A stretch of 64,000 bases of DNA from Anaerolineae bacterium. GTDB taxonomy: Bacteria; Chloroflexota; Anaerolineae; Aggregatilineales; UBA3940. The DNA is taken from NCBI GenBank assembly GCA_016926255.1, contig JAFGOY010000049.1, positions 1 through 64,000 on the forward strand, written 5' to 3'. The position numbers and the translations under genes were made by a program. Positions within the stretch are counted from its first letter, which is position 1. Each line of letters begins with the position of its first letter. The notes beneath the pieces were generated by a model, which saw nothing but the letters and a program-made list of their open reading frames with translations, did not search any database and was not told where the DNA came from. Below are positions 1 to 8,226 of this stretch, piece after piece.

Positions 1-1
1 A

Positions 2-74
2 CGGGAGCGACGGGATTCGAACCCGCGATCTCTGGCTTGACAGGCCAGCATGTTAACCGCTACACTACGCCCCC
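2..74 (-). tRNA. tRNA-Asp (anticodon GTC)
   Basis: The minus strand folds into a full 73-nt cloverleaf. It has a 7-bp acceptor stem (GGGGGCG with CGCTCCC, one G-U pair), a D arm GTGT/ACAT, an anticodon stem CTGGC/GCCAG with loop CTGTCAA giving anticodon GTC, a 5-nt variable loop, and a T arm with the GTTCGAAT loop. The discriminator base is G, as expected for aspartate tRNA. The 3' CCA is not encoded. It lies downstream of the hydrogenase block on the same strand. Confidence 0.96.
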
Positions 75-193
75 CTATGCGAGAGGGAATTTACCACACC
101 AGTGGGCTTCCGTCAAGATTTCCTGGAACCGAAAAACTCTATCCGCCATTCCATGCCGAAAAGCTGAATAGCTCATCTCACGGGCCGATACCC

Positions 194-649
194 TCAGTCG
201 ATAAAGCTCACAAACTGTACACGAAGATTCGTCAGGCGCTCGCCGAGGGCCTGGGCCAACTGCTTCATCAGGTTATAGCCCAGATTCTTGTCGGCTTCCA
301 TCATTTCCGACAGCGCCACAGCGTCGATCTTCACCAGCGTCACATCCGAAGCCGCCATCGCACTTAACGTATAGGCGCAGGGTTCAACTAGAGACGACCA
401 CCCAATGACGGAACCTTCTCCCAGCTTTGTGATATCGATAAGTTTTTCACCCGCCTCGTCAAGTATAAACCTCAGGTCAACCTGGCCGGATTGGATGATA
501 TAGAGGGCATCCGCATCGTCACTCTCGCGGAAAATCCAACAGCCTTCTTCACATTGAACTTCTTCACTGATCATTGCGATATCTTTGAACGCCGCTGGCT
601 CAAGTCCCGCAAATAATGCAAAACGTCGCAGTGTCTCAGGTGAGATCAT
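194..649 (-). CDS. Stand-alone cyclic-nucleotide-binding-like domain protein
   Basis: This 151-aa protein has a short N-terminal helical part (about 1-30), a CNMP-binding-type beta barrel (about 31-115) and a C-terminal helix. There is no helix-turn-helix, so it is not a complete Crp/Fnr regulator. The phosphate-binding cassette is unusual: the region around residues 83-97 reads GWSSLVEP then CAYTLSA, so the usual glutamate and arginine of cAMP-binding domains are missing. Cysteines 33, 37 and 91 are possible redox or metal contacts. I chose the internal ATG at 649 because GGAGG lies 5 nt upstream and it forms a TAATG overlap with the maturation protease stop. Its place as last gene of the hdr-mvh operon suggests a regulatory or structural role for that complex; this is inference. 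Confidence 0.8.
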   Translation of the reverse strand: MISPETLRRFALFAGLEPAAFKDIAMISEEVQCEEGCWIFRESDDADALYIIQSGQVDLRFILDEAGEKLIDITKLGEGSVIGWSSLVEPCAYTLSAMAASDVTLVKIDAVALSEMMEADKNLGYNLMKQLAQALGERLTNLRVQFVSFID

Positions 650-1164
650 TATAGCCTCCAACAATCTGCTGGTGATAAAGTAAACGGGTCAATAACCGGA
701 TCATACCCCAATAAATCGAGCACCATATTGACCGCCTCCGGCAGTGCGGCACTGACCGGCGGTGTTGGCTCTTTGCCAAAATCGAGAACCTTGCGTGCCC
801 GGATACCGACTATCTGGATATTCTCGTCGACTGGCAAAGCCACCCCAATCTCCCGTCCAACGCAAAGGGCCAAGGGAAGGTCTGCATCGTGGGCGCTGGC
901 CGAATTCATCGTATCGGGCAGGTCACCTGCATTGAACCGGACAACCTGCCCGCTCTCGCCGTTGGGTGCCCACAGCGCGTCGATGATGATCACCCGCTCA
1001 TAGCCAATCATCGTCTCCATCAATTCGAGGCCACCAACAGCCAGTTCGACAATGTCGACTTCTGCATTTTTGGGCAACACACGTTCGACCATGCGCGCCG
1101 CATAGATGCCCGCGCCGTCATCGGTAAGGATTGGATTGCCCAGCCCGATAATCAGGGTTTTCAT
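649..1164 (-). CDS. [NiFe]-hydrogenase maturation endopeptidase
   Basis: This 171-aa protease of the HycI/HybD (peptidase A31) family would cut the C-terminal tail off the large hydrogenase subunit after nickel insertion. The N-terminal GLGNPILTDDG motif is clear. The three nickel-sensing positions of the family match Asp16, Asp62 and His92 (HybD uses Glu16, Asp62, His93). The start at 1164 begins directly before the conserved motif; the longer reading frame adds 32 residues with no family match. No strong ribosome binding site is visible, so it may be translated by coupling to mvhA, which ends 46 nt upstream. It overlaps the downstream CNMP-domain gene by one base. Its substrate is almost certainly the neighbouring large subunit, whose tail follows DPCxxCATH. 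Confidence 0.92.
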   Translation of the reverse strand: MKTLIIGLGNPILTDDGAGIYAARMVERVLPKNAEVDIVELAVGGLELMETMIGYERVIIIDALWAPNGESGQVVRFNAGDLPDTMNSASAHDADLPLALCVGREIGVALPVDENIQIVGIRARKVLDFGKEPTPPVSAALPEAVNMVLDLLGYDPVIDPFTLSPADCWRL

Positions 1165-1210
1165 AGACGGATAGTGAAGGGGGCAGGCTTCTGACCCGCC
1201 CCCGGTGACT

Positions 1211-2680
1211 TCAATCGATGTACTGCGAGCGTTGATCGACGACGTTGCCATCGCTATCACGAACGATGACCTCTAACGGCATCTGACCCGGCAGCGAGTG
1301 AGTTGCGCAGCTCAGACAGGGGTCATAGCTGCGGAAGGCCATCTCGACCATGTTCAGGATACCATCATCGACTTTACCTTCGTGGATAACCGCCGCCGCT
1401 GCCTTTTTGATGCTGAGCGTGATCGGCGCGTTGTTGTTGGTCGTCCCGACGACGAGGTTGACCTTGGTCAGGATGCCATTTTCGTCAGTTTCGAAGTGGT
1501 GGGTCAGCGTGCCGCGCGGCGCTTCGACAACGCCAATGCCGACCGTCGGCGTTTCGGTGGGAATGGCACGCACCACGGGGCTGGTGATCTCCGGGTCGGT
1601 TGCCAGTTCGAGCATATGCTCGGCGGCATAGAGAAGCTCGATCAGGCGTGCCCAGTGGGTCGCCAGCGTATGATGTACCGGCTTACCACCCAGAGTCGCG
1701 TAGAATTTCTCATAGGCTTCCTGGGCTTTCGGTGTTGCCATTCCGTCAGCAGCGTTCAAACGGCTGAGCGGTGTCGCCGCGTACATCCCAGAATCCTTGC
1801 CGTCGACGAAACCCTTCCATCCGACGTTCTTGAGGTAAGGGTACTTGAGGTAGCTGTACGGCTCGACGTGCTCGGCGATGTGATTCATGTAGTCCTGCGG
1901 CGCGTACTTGCAGAACTCAACGCCTTCTGGATCGACGACACGGACCATTCCATCATAGAAGTTAACGTGATTGTTCTCGTCGACCAGACCCATGTAATAG
2001 GTCTTCTGGGTATAGCCGTCGCTGACGATCAGATCGACATAGTCGCTGTTCTGCAGAACAATCTGGTTGAAGATTTCGAGCGACCACAGCGCAAAATCGA
2101 CGTTCTCACGGGCGGCCTGTTCGATGAACTGGCGTTCCTCTTCGTTGATCGCTTTCGCCATACCACCCGGCAATCCTGCCACCGGGTGAATCGGACGGCC
2201 ACCGATCATTTTTATGATCTCGTGGTTGCGCTTGCGCGTGTTGATAACCTTCATACCGGCTTCAACGCCGACCGCACCGACAACCCCCAGGATATTGCGC
2301 TGACCTTTAGGTGCACTTGGCCCGACGACAAAGTCGGGGCCGCCCAGGGCATAGAAGTGGGTGGTGTGATCGGTGACATAGAAAGCCATGTAAAATAACT
2401 CGCGCAGCTTTTTGCCAGCCGAAGGAACCTCGACCTTGTAAAGATCATCGAGTGCTTTGCTGGCCGCCATGTGATGCGCTTCCGGGCAAACGCCACAGAT
2501 GCGATTGGTCAGGCGAGGCATCTCTTCGGCGGGACGTCCCAGGCAGAACACCTCGAAGCCACGCAGCTCCGGTACCTGGAAGTAGGTATTGGCAACCTCG
2601 CCCTGATCATCCAGGAAGATTTCGATCTTGCCGTGGCCTTCGAGACGCGTAATGGGGTCTATTGTAATTCTTTGAGTCAT
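1211..2680 (-). CDS. mvhA: [NiFe]-hydrogenase large subunit, MvhA-type (group 3c)
   Basis: This 489-aa catalytic subunit carries the Ni-Fe(CN)2CO site that splits or makes H2. The L1 motif RICGVCPEAH (Cys62, Cys65, His69) and the L2 motif DPCLSCATH (Cys455, Cys458, His461) supply the four nickel ligands, all as cysteine with no selenocysteine. Cleavage after His461 would remove 28 residues, matching the protease encoded just downstream. The start has GGAG about 6 nt upstream. Membership of group 3c (MvhADG with HdrABC) is inferred from the neighbouring mvhG, mvhD and hdrA rather than from this sequence alone. The complex should be cytoplasmic because neither subunit has a Tat signal. Confidence 0.95.
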   Translation of the reverse strand: MTQRITIDPITRLEGHGKIEIFLDDQGEVANTYFQVPELRGFEVFCLGRPAEEMPRLTNRICGVCPEAHHMAASKALDDLYKVEVPSAGKKLRELFYMAFYVTDHTTHFYALGGPDFVVGPSAPKGQRNILGVVGAVGVEAGMKVINTRKRNHEIIKMIGGRPIHPVAGLPGGMAKAINEEERQFIEQAARENVDFALWSLEIFNQIVLQNSDYVDLIVSDGYTQKTYYMGLVDENNHVNFYDGMVRVVDPEGVEFCKYAPQDYMNHIAEHVEPYSYLKYPYLKNVGWKGFVDGKDSGMYAATPLSRLNAADGMATPKAQEAYEKFYATLGGKPVHHTLATHWARLIELLYAAEHMLELATDPEITSPVVRAIPTETPTVGIGVVEAPRGTLTHHFETDENGILTKVNLVVGTTNNNAPITLSIKKAAAAVIHEGKVDDGILNMVEMAFRSYDPCLSCATHSLPGQMPLEVIVRDSDGNVVDQRSQYID

Positions 2681-2690
2681 TATCGCTCTC

Positions 2691-3725
2691 CTACTCGTTT
2701 AAGCTCGGATCGAGCCGCGGCACTTCTTTGATAGGTTGGGCAACATTACGTCCATTGTCATTGACCAGATGAACCCGCCGCAGCAGTGAATGAGGAAGGC
2801 TGAAACGGTAGAAATATCCAGCCGGGTCGGGCAGTGTATCAAGCACTGCGTCAATGTCCTCGGCAGTGCGTCCTTCAATCACCGAGCCGATGGCACCAAT
2901 CAACCTTGCTCCACCATCGATGACGCCTTCATTCGGGCCGTAGCAGCCCCGACAGCCCATATTGACCTGCGGGCACAACGCTCCACAGCCTCCGCGAGTC
3001 GCGATACCGGCGCAGAAGATGCCCTGCTCCAGCAAGCAGATGTCTGGATCGGGGATGATTTCCTGCGGACGGTAGAAGCGGGTGATCTTCTTCTCGCTCT
3101 TGGTACGCGGACACTCATCACAGACGGTTACATCCGCGCCAATCACCGAACCAGGAGGCGGAAGCTCACCGCTCAAGATGGCACCGACGGCAACTTCGAT
3201 CCACTTAGCTTCGGGCGGACAGCCCGGCAGGTAGTATTCGACCGGTACAACCTGATCCAGCGTGCGGACGGTGTTCCAGAACGCTGGCAGTCTCAATTCC
3301 CCTTCTGCAACCTCGGTGATAACCTGCGGTTCGATACTTTCAGGATTGTCGGTAGTGGGTGAGTCGTGATAAATGAAATTCATCATTTGTTCACGGTCGG
3401 TAAAGTTCGCCAGCCCTGGCATACAACCTTCCATCGCGCAGCTGCCGAAGGCGACCATGACTTTGCTCTTCTGCCGCAGTAGATGAGCCATATGCTCGTT
3501 GTCATCATTGCGAATGGCGCCATTGAACAGACAGACATCAATTGAACCATCATCCATAGCCTTGATGTCTTCCTCTTTGAAATCCATCGCACATGGCCAG
3601 AAGACAATGTCAAAAGCATCGGCTACTTCGAGAATTTTTTCGTGAAGTGCCAGCACGGCAATCTCACAGCCGCCGCACGAAGAGGCCCAGTAGAGTGCCA
3701 GCTTGGGTTTACCATTACTTGCCAT
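2691..3725 (-). CDS. mvhG: [NiFe]-hydrogenase small subunit, MvhG-type
   Basis: This 344-aa electron-transfer subunit carries iron-sulfur clusters from the Ni-Fe site to MvhD. The proximal cluster motif is near the N terminus (SSCGGC, Cys17 and Cys20), with PGCPP further on. A cysteine-rich C-terminal part, including the CDECPRTKSEKK segment and GGCGALCPQVNMGCRGCYGP, would hold the medial and distal clusters. There is no Tat signal, as expected for a cytoplasmic enzyme. I chose the ATG at 3725, which has GAGGAGG 8 nt upstream and begins just before the conserved domain; the longer frame to 3812 adds 29 unrelated residues. It overlaps the end of mvhD by 11 nt and is 10 nt from mvhA. Confidence 0.94.
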   Translation of the reverse strand: MASNGKPKLALYWASSCGGCEIAVLALHEKILEVADAFDIVFWPCAMDFKEEDIKAMDDGSIDVCLFNGAIRNDDNEHMAHLLRQKSKVMVAFGSCAMEGCMPGLANFTDREQMMNFIYHDSPTTDNPESIEPQVITEVAEGELRLPAFWNTVRTLDQVVPVEYYLPGCPPEAKWIEVAVGAILSGELPPPGSVIGADVTVCDECPRTKSEKKITRFYRPQEIIPDPDICLLEQGIFCAGIATRGGCGALCPQVNMGCRGCYGPNEGVIDGGARLIGAIGSVIEGRTAEDIDAVLDTLPDPAGYFYRFSLPHSLLRRVHLVNDNGRNVAQPIKEVPRLDPSLNE

Positions 3726-4224
3726 GAGCAACCTCCTCGATTTCAGGGCTTGGCGTGCGTGGGGCGATGTCTTCGATGGTGTCGCGCCATTCCAGCGGCC
3801 CCAGTTCGGCAATACGTTCGGTCATGGCAGTTACCGTCTCGGTGAACAGCGCGCCTTGCGCTGCCGATGCCCAGCCCAGTTGGACGCGGTCAGGGTGAAC
3901 CCCCAATTGGGCCAACGTACGCCGCAGGAGCGCCATCCGGCGCATCGCCTTGTAGTTCCCTTCGTCATAATGGCACTGGTGCGGGTGACAACCCATCACC
4001 AGGACGCCATCGGCACCTTCGCGGAGCGCTTTGATTACAAAAGTCGGGTCAAGCCTTCCGGTACACATGATGCGAATATCGCGCAGCGTAGCCGGATAAC
4101 CAAATCGGCTGGTTCCGGCCAGGTCGGCGGCACGGTATGAACACCAGTTGCACAGGAAGCCGACAATCACAGGCTTGCGACCTTCCCAGGCCGGGTTAAT
4201 CTCGCTGTAGTTTTTCTCGGGCAT
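3715..4224 (-). CDS. mvhD: MvhD, [2Fe-2S] subunit linking hydrogenase to HdrA
   Basis: This 169-aa protein of the MvhD/FlpD family passes electrons between the hydrogenase and HdrA. Family cysteines are visible at CNWC (25 and 28), Cys54, and GCHPHQCHY (79 and 84). In methanogens and several bacteria this subunit is either separate, as here, or fused to HdrA. It lies 20 nt from hdrA and overlaps mvhG, so translation is probably coupled. The start ATG has a weak purine-rich site GAGAGG about 9 nt upstream. Its presence is the main reason for calling the hydrogenase an Hdr-coupled group 3c enzyme. Confidence 0.94.
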   Translation of the reverse strand: MPEKNYSEINPAWEGRKPVIVGFLCNWCSYRAADLAGTSRFGYPATLRDIRIMCTGRLDPTFVIKALREGADGVLVMGCHPHQCHYDEGNYKAMRRMALLRRTLAQLGVHPDRVQLGWASAAQGALFTETVTAMTERIAELGPLEWRDTIEDIAPRTPSPEIEEVAHGK

Positions 4225-4244
4225 AGTGGTGTCCTCTCTCGTAC

Positions 4245-6275
4245 CTATTTAGCTTCAGCCGGTTGCGAACCGAGGTAAGTGACACGCTCGGTGTCCTCCA
4301 TCCTGTCATACAGAACACCCTCAATCTGGGCCATAATGGAGTCGAAAGTAAAGTGCTGCCCCTCGATTACCTGGCTTGGGCAGGCAGCGACACAGGTGCC
4401 ACAGCCCTTACATAGAGCCGGGTTCACGCGGCTGACCCCCAGGTCCTCGACAAACTCGATAGCGCTGTAGGGGCAGAGATTGTTACAGATACGGCACCCG
4501 GAACAGCGATCCTCATCAATCGTGGCGCGAATGGGTTCAATTTCGATTTCACCCTGCCCAATTAAGGTCAACACGCGAGCCGCAGCAGCAGCGCCCTGTT
4601 CGACTGACTCAGGGATGTCCTTTGGCCCGGCGCAGGCTCCGGCGATGAAGACACCATCGGTCATCGTCGCAACCGGGTCAAGCTTGGGATGCTTCTCGGT
4701 AAAGAACCCTGCTTCCGAGCAGCCGATACCGAAACGGTGTGACACTTCGACTGCATCATCATAGGGTTCCATCGCGGCCATCAAAACGACCATATCGACC
4801 GGGATGCGGCGCTGTTTACCAATCAGCGTATCTTCGGCCTGAATGATCAGTTTGCCTTCTTCACCCGGCAAGCGGGCGGCATCGGTTACTTCAGCGGCGC
4901 GCCCACGAATCAAGTGGGCACCTTCTTCGAGAATACGATGGTAAAACTCTTCGTAGTTCTTGGAAGGCGTGCGGATATCTATATAGAAGTTATAGATTTC
5001 AGCGCCAGTACGTTCCTTAACCAGGTGAGCAAATTTCAAAGCGGCCATACAGCAGGTATTGGAGCAGTACTGATTGTAGCTCCTGTCACGGCTGCCAACA
5101 CAGTGAATTATCCCCACCGTCTGTGGCTCGGTGACACCATCTCGCAGCAAAACCTTACCGCCGGTTGGCCCAGAAGCATTGACCATTCGCTCGAATTCCA
5201 TGCTGGTGAATACGTTTGCCAGCCGTCCATAGCCATACTGCGGGACTTTGCGAGCATCGAACAGCTTGTAGCCGGTGGCAAGCACGATATTGCCAACATT
5301 CAGAACGACGATTTCGTCTTCCTGGTCAAAGTCGATTGCATCCGTTGGACAGAATTTTTGACAGGCCTTGCAGGTGCCCTTCTCGTAGTAAATGCACGTA
5401 TCGACATCGATGACGGGATACTTCGGCACCGCCTGGGGGAAAGGCCGGTAGATGGCGGTTCGATATCCCAACCCGGCTTCGTATACGTCATCGACCACTT
5501 TGGCCGGGCAGCGTGACCAGCAGTCACCGCACCCGGTGCAGAGATCGGTGATGATCTTTCTGGCCTTCTTGCGGACACGAACCGTGAAGTTCCCGACGTA
5601 GCCATCGACCTGTTCGACCTCGCTGTAGGTCATCAACGTAATGTTGGGGTGGTTGCCCACATCGAACATTTTCGGGGTCAGGATACAGGCCGAGCAGTCA
5701 AGCGTGGGGAAGGTTTTGTCGAGCTGAGCCATGTGACCACCGATGCTCGGTTCCCGCTCGACCATATAAACTGGGTGACCAGCATTGGCGATTTCAAGCG
5801 CCGTATTGATCCCGGCAATTCCGCCACCGACGACCAGCGTAGGCTCATTGATTTCAGCGATAAATGGCTCCAGCGGTTCCAGTTCCATCACACGACGGAT
5901 CGAACCACCCACAATGGCTTTGGCCTTCTCGGTCGCTGCATTGATGTCATCGGTGTGGACCCAACTGGCATGTTCGCGGATATTTGCCATTTCAAATAGA
6001 TAGGGGTTCAATCCTGCCCGCTCACAGGCACGCCGGAAGGTCGGCTCGTGCATGTGGGGAGAACAGGCAGCGACGACAATACGGGTCAGGCCATATTCCT
6101 TGACATCTTCTTCGACCAGCTCCTGGCCGAGGCTGGAGCACATAAATTTATAGTCACGAGAGATGGCGACGTTCGGCATACCTGCGGCCCATTCGGCCAC
6201 GTCTTCCACATCAACGGTACCGGCGATGTTGTGGCCGCAGTGACAGACATATACGCCAACTTTTTCTTCAGTCAT
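4245..6275 (-). CDS. hdrA: HdrA-like flavin/iron-sulfur bifurcating subunit
   Basis: This 676-aa protein is the FAD subunit where electron bifurcation takes place in HdrABC-MvhADG complexes. N-terminal cysteines (CHC at 11-13) are followed by a thioredoxin-reductase-like FAD domain with VVGGGIAG near 150. Two inserted cluster motifs follow (LCTGCGDCWSRC and TCKACQKFC), and two C-terminal ferredoxin motifs (RCSGCRICNNLC and LCKGCGTCVAAC). The length fits canonical HdrA, and no fused MvhD or selenocysteine is seen. It sits between hdrB and mvhD with short gaps. Which low-potential acceptor it uses (ferredoxin is typical) cannot be told from sequence. Confidence 0.95.
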   Translation of the reverse strand: MTEEKVGVYVCHCGHNIAGTVDVEDVAEWAAGMPNVAISRDYKFMCSSLGQELVEEDVKEYGLTRIVVAACSPHMHEPTFRRACERAGLNPYLFEMANIREHASWVHTDDINAATEKAKAIVGGSIRRVMELEPLEPFIAEINEPTLVVGGGIAGINTALEIANAGHPVYMVEREPSIGGHMAQLDKTFPTLDCSACILTPKMFDVGNHPNITLMTYSEVEQVDGYVGNFTVRVRKKARKIITDLCTGCGDCWSRCPAKVVDDVYEAGLGYRTAIYRPFPQAVPKYPVIDVDTCIYYEKGTCKACQKFCPTDAIDFDQEDEIVVLNVGNIVLATGYKLFDARKVPQYGYGRLANVFTSMEFERMVNASGPTGGKVLLRDGVTEPQTVGIIHCVGSRDRSYNQYCSNTCCMAALKFAHLVKERTGAEIYNFYIDIRTPSKNYEEFYHRILEEGAHLIRGRAAEVTDAARLPGEEGKLIIQAEDTLIGKQRRIPVDMVVLMAAMEPYDDAVEVSHRFGIGCSEAGFFTEKHPKLDPVATMTDGVFIAGACAGPKDIPESVEQGAAAAARVLTLIGQGEIEIEPIRATIDEDRCSGCRICNNLCPYSAIEFVEDLGVSRVNPALCKGCGTCVAACPSQVIEGQHFTFDSIMAQIEGVLYDRMEDTERVTYLGSQPAEAK

Positions 6276-6299
6276 TCTCAGCGTCCTTTCTCACCGGTG

Positions 6300-7256
6300 T
6301 TACGGAAGCGATTCCGGCATGGGTAGAGCCTTTTTGTCACGGCGTGCTTTCTTGGCTTTTTCGGGCGCTTCGTCTGCGATCTTCTTCAACGCTGCGTTCG
6401 CAGAAACCACCTCACTGCCAAAGCCGAGTTCTTTTTCGGAAATTCCAAAGGCCAGCCCCATCAACTGGGTGAAATAGAGAATCGGGATGTCGAAATCAGT
6501 CTTGAACATCCGGTTTACCTGGGGCTGGAAAACGTCCAGGTTCATCTGGCACATCGGACAAATGGTCGCGATTGCGTCGGCCTGGTACTCGTCGGCGTTG
6601 TGCAGCAAGCGCCGGATAAGCTCATAGGCAGTCTCATCGCTGATCTGAGTCATGTGGCCGCCGCAGCAGTGGGTCTTCAATGGAAAGTCGACCACCGTCG
6701 CGCCAAGGACACGCAGCAGCTCATCCAGATGGGTGGGATATTCAGGGTTGTATTTCGAGTCGGGGCGAACGATCAGGCAGCCATAGTAGGGAGCGACCCG
6801 CAGTCCCCATAAGGGTTTTTCGGTCTTTTCCGCGATGGTGTCAAAGCCGATGTCCTCGACGATCACGTCGAGCAGGTGACGGATTTGCAGGGAACCTGGC
6901 TCATAACCGAGATTCCCGGCAGCAAGCGCCTGATTGACGTCTTCGTTTAAATCCTTGTACTTGCCCATGTATTTGTCGGTCTTGTGCAAGTTCAGGAAAC
7001 AGGCTGAACAAGGCGCGACGAGATCGGATGCACCCTGCTCGGCTGCTAATGACAGATTTCGAGCAACCAGACTGTAGGCAGGCAGTGAATTGATGCTGAA
7101 GTATTCTGTCGCACCACAGCAGTTCCAGTCCTCGACTTCCTGGAAGGTCATTCCCAGGCTTTCGACGACCTTCATCGTTGATTGTTCATAGGCTTTTGAA
7201 GTCGAGCGAATTGAACAACCAGGATAGTACGCGTAGTGGTCATTTGCAGGGCTCAT
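6300..7256 (-). CDS. hdrB: HdrB-like CCG-domain subunit
   Basis: This 318-aa protein has the two CCG domains (each CX31-39CCX35-36CX2C) that in methanogens hold two noncubane [4Fe-4S] clusters and reduce the CoM-S-S-CoB disulfide. The first domain shows PGCSIR, NCCGA and CSACF. The second shows YGCLIV, HCCGG and CPMC. Bacteria lack that heterodisulfide, so the true substrate is unknown. The start ATG at 7256 has AAGGA 8 nt upstream and lies 3 nt after the hdrC stop. The C terminus ends in a lysine-rich stretch. Confidence 0.93.
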   Translation of the reverse strand: MSPANDHYAYYPGCSIRSTSKAYEQSTMKVVESLGMTFQEVEDWNCCGATEYFSINSLPAYSLVARNLSLAAEQGASDLVAPCSACFLNLHKTDKYMGKYKDLNEDVNQALAAGNLGYEPGSLQIRHLLDVIVEDIGFDTIAEKTEKPLWGLRVAPYYGCLIVRPDSKYNPEYPTHLDELLRVLGATVVDFPLKTHCCGGHMTQISDETAYELIRRLLHNADEYQADAIATICPMCQMNLDVFQPQVNRMFKTDFDIPILYFTQLMGLAFGISEKELGFGSEVVSANAALKKIADEAPEKAKKARRDKKALPMPESLP

Positions 7257-7259
7257 AAT

Positions 7260-7829
7260 TTATTCCTTCTGGCTTGCAATATGCTTCGCTTCGTCCAGGA
7301 TCGCGGTCAACTGCGGCATGTTCTCGATATGCTCAGGAGTCAGGCTGACGCGCCCTTTCTGCATCATACTCAAGCCATATCCACTCGCCTTCAAAGCAGA
7401 AGCGATAGGGTGGCTTGCCAGCATGGTCCGGGTCATTACACCGAGTTCAAAAGAACGCCCATTTTTCTCAACCAGATCAACAAAGTTGCTAGAGAATGTA
7501 ACGTGGGCATCTTTGTGATAGCGCCCCCTGGCAATAGCCATGCGTTTCAAGGTGTACATTAGGTCGGTGACTGGGATTTCTTGCGGACAGCGGACAGTGC
7601 AGTAGTAGCAAGATACACAGTACCATGGGGTGTTGCAGCCCAGCACCTCGTCCTCCATATTCGCGGCGATCATTGCGAATAGTCGGCGGGGTGTCGCATC
7701 CATATCCGGCCCGGAGGGACACGATCCACCACAGGTGCCACACTGCAGACAGAGTGAAAGTGCTTCTCCCCCAGGAGTTGCTTCTATCACGCGTTTGTAG
7801 AAGCTCGATCCCCTTGAGTTGTCTTGCAT
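7260..7829 (-). CDS. hdrC: HdrC-like iron-sulfur subunit
   Basis: This 189-aa protein has two ferredoxin-type cluster motifs, CLQCGTCGGSCP (about 27-38) and CVSCYYCTVRCP (about 71-82). It would carry electrons from HdrA to HdrB. It is the first gene of the hdrCBA-mvhDGA operon. The ATG at 7829 is preferred because AAGGAG lies 9 nt upstream; the alternative GTG at 7853 has no such site. Soluble HdrC of this kind partners HdrB rather than a membrane HdrE. Confidence 0.92.
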   Translation of the reverse strand: MQDNSRGSSFYKRVIEATPGGEALSLCLQCGTCGGSCPSGPDMDATPRRLFAMIAANMEDEVLGCNTPWYCVSCYYCTVRCPQEIPVTDLMYTLKRMAIARGRYHKDAHVTFSSNFVDLVEKNGRSFELGVMTRTMLASHPIASALKASGYGLSMMQKGRVSLTPEHIENMPQLTAILDEAKHIASQKE

Positions 7830-8226
7830 AGCAGCGATCTCCTTTCCTTGCACTTTAAAACATTTTTATCGAGATTGTGTTGAGATCACAGACCTGAAGG
7901 TGTTCATCCCGCTTCTTTGACCAGCCTGATTGTGTATAGAGGCTTAAGCGAAAATCAGGTCCAAAAAACAACCATTTATGTTAACCTACCAGAATCCCGA
8001 AAATCGTTCGGGTCCGCAGTGGGCCATTTGCGCAAAAAGGCAGAACAGGGCTTAAGTGTCAGCAGAACCGACCGCAGGTCAAGCTGAACAATCAATCTTG
8101 CTTTTGCCTACTCAAGGATAATTGCAGCATCGATTCTTAAGTAGTGACGAATGTCATTTGTGAATACAAATGTCATCAGTTCCCGCATTTATTAGTGGCA
8201 TATATGGAATGGGAGGGAGGTATTAC
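7830..8226 (-). promoter_or_regulatory. Upstream region of the hdr-mvh operon, no gene seen
   Basis: This is the longest non-coding stretch in the window, about 400 nt between the end of cofE and the start of hdrC. Both genes are on the minus strand, so it should hold the hdr-mvh promoter. It contains a 6-bp hairpin CCCGAA/TTCGGG at 7996-8012 and a perfect palindrome at 8155-8172. A Crp-like half-site pair TGTGT/TCACA is at 7876-7890 but with 5-nt spacing instead of 6. It is clearly AT-richer than the genes around it. No promoter hexamers stood out well enough to call. Confidence 0.5.
8155..8172. promoter_or_regulatory. Perfect inverted repeat, candidate operator
   Basis: CATTTGT and ACAAATG form an exact 7-bp inverted repeat around a 4-nt GAAT centre. 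The same element is flanked by two ATGTCAT direct repeats (8151-8157 and 8170-8176). The symmetry, spacing and position upstream of hdrC fit a dimeric repressor or activator site. It does not match the FNR (TTGAT-N4-ATCAA) or Crp consensus. Confidence 0.45.

Noticed and set aside
1298-2398. Long open frame on the plus strand (366 codons) across the large hydrogenase subunit gene
   Set aside because: It is antisense to mvhA, lacks any family motif and has a composition typical of a shadow frame; the minus-strand protein has complete L1 and L2 motifs.
1211-2680. Possible selenocysteine in the large hydrogenase subunit, as in some hydrogenases of this group
   Set aside because: Both ligand motifs use normal Cys codons and no in-frame TGA interrupts the gene.
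7876-7890. Crp-like site TGTGT-N5-TCACA upstream of hdrC
   Set aside because: The spacing is one base short of the usual 6 and one half-site is imperfect, so it is left only as a remark.
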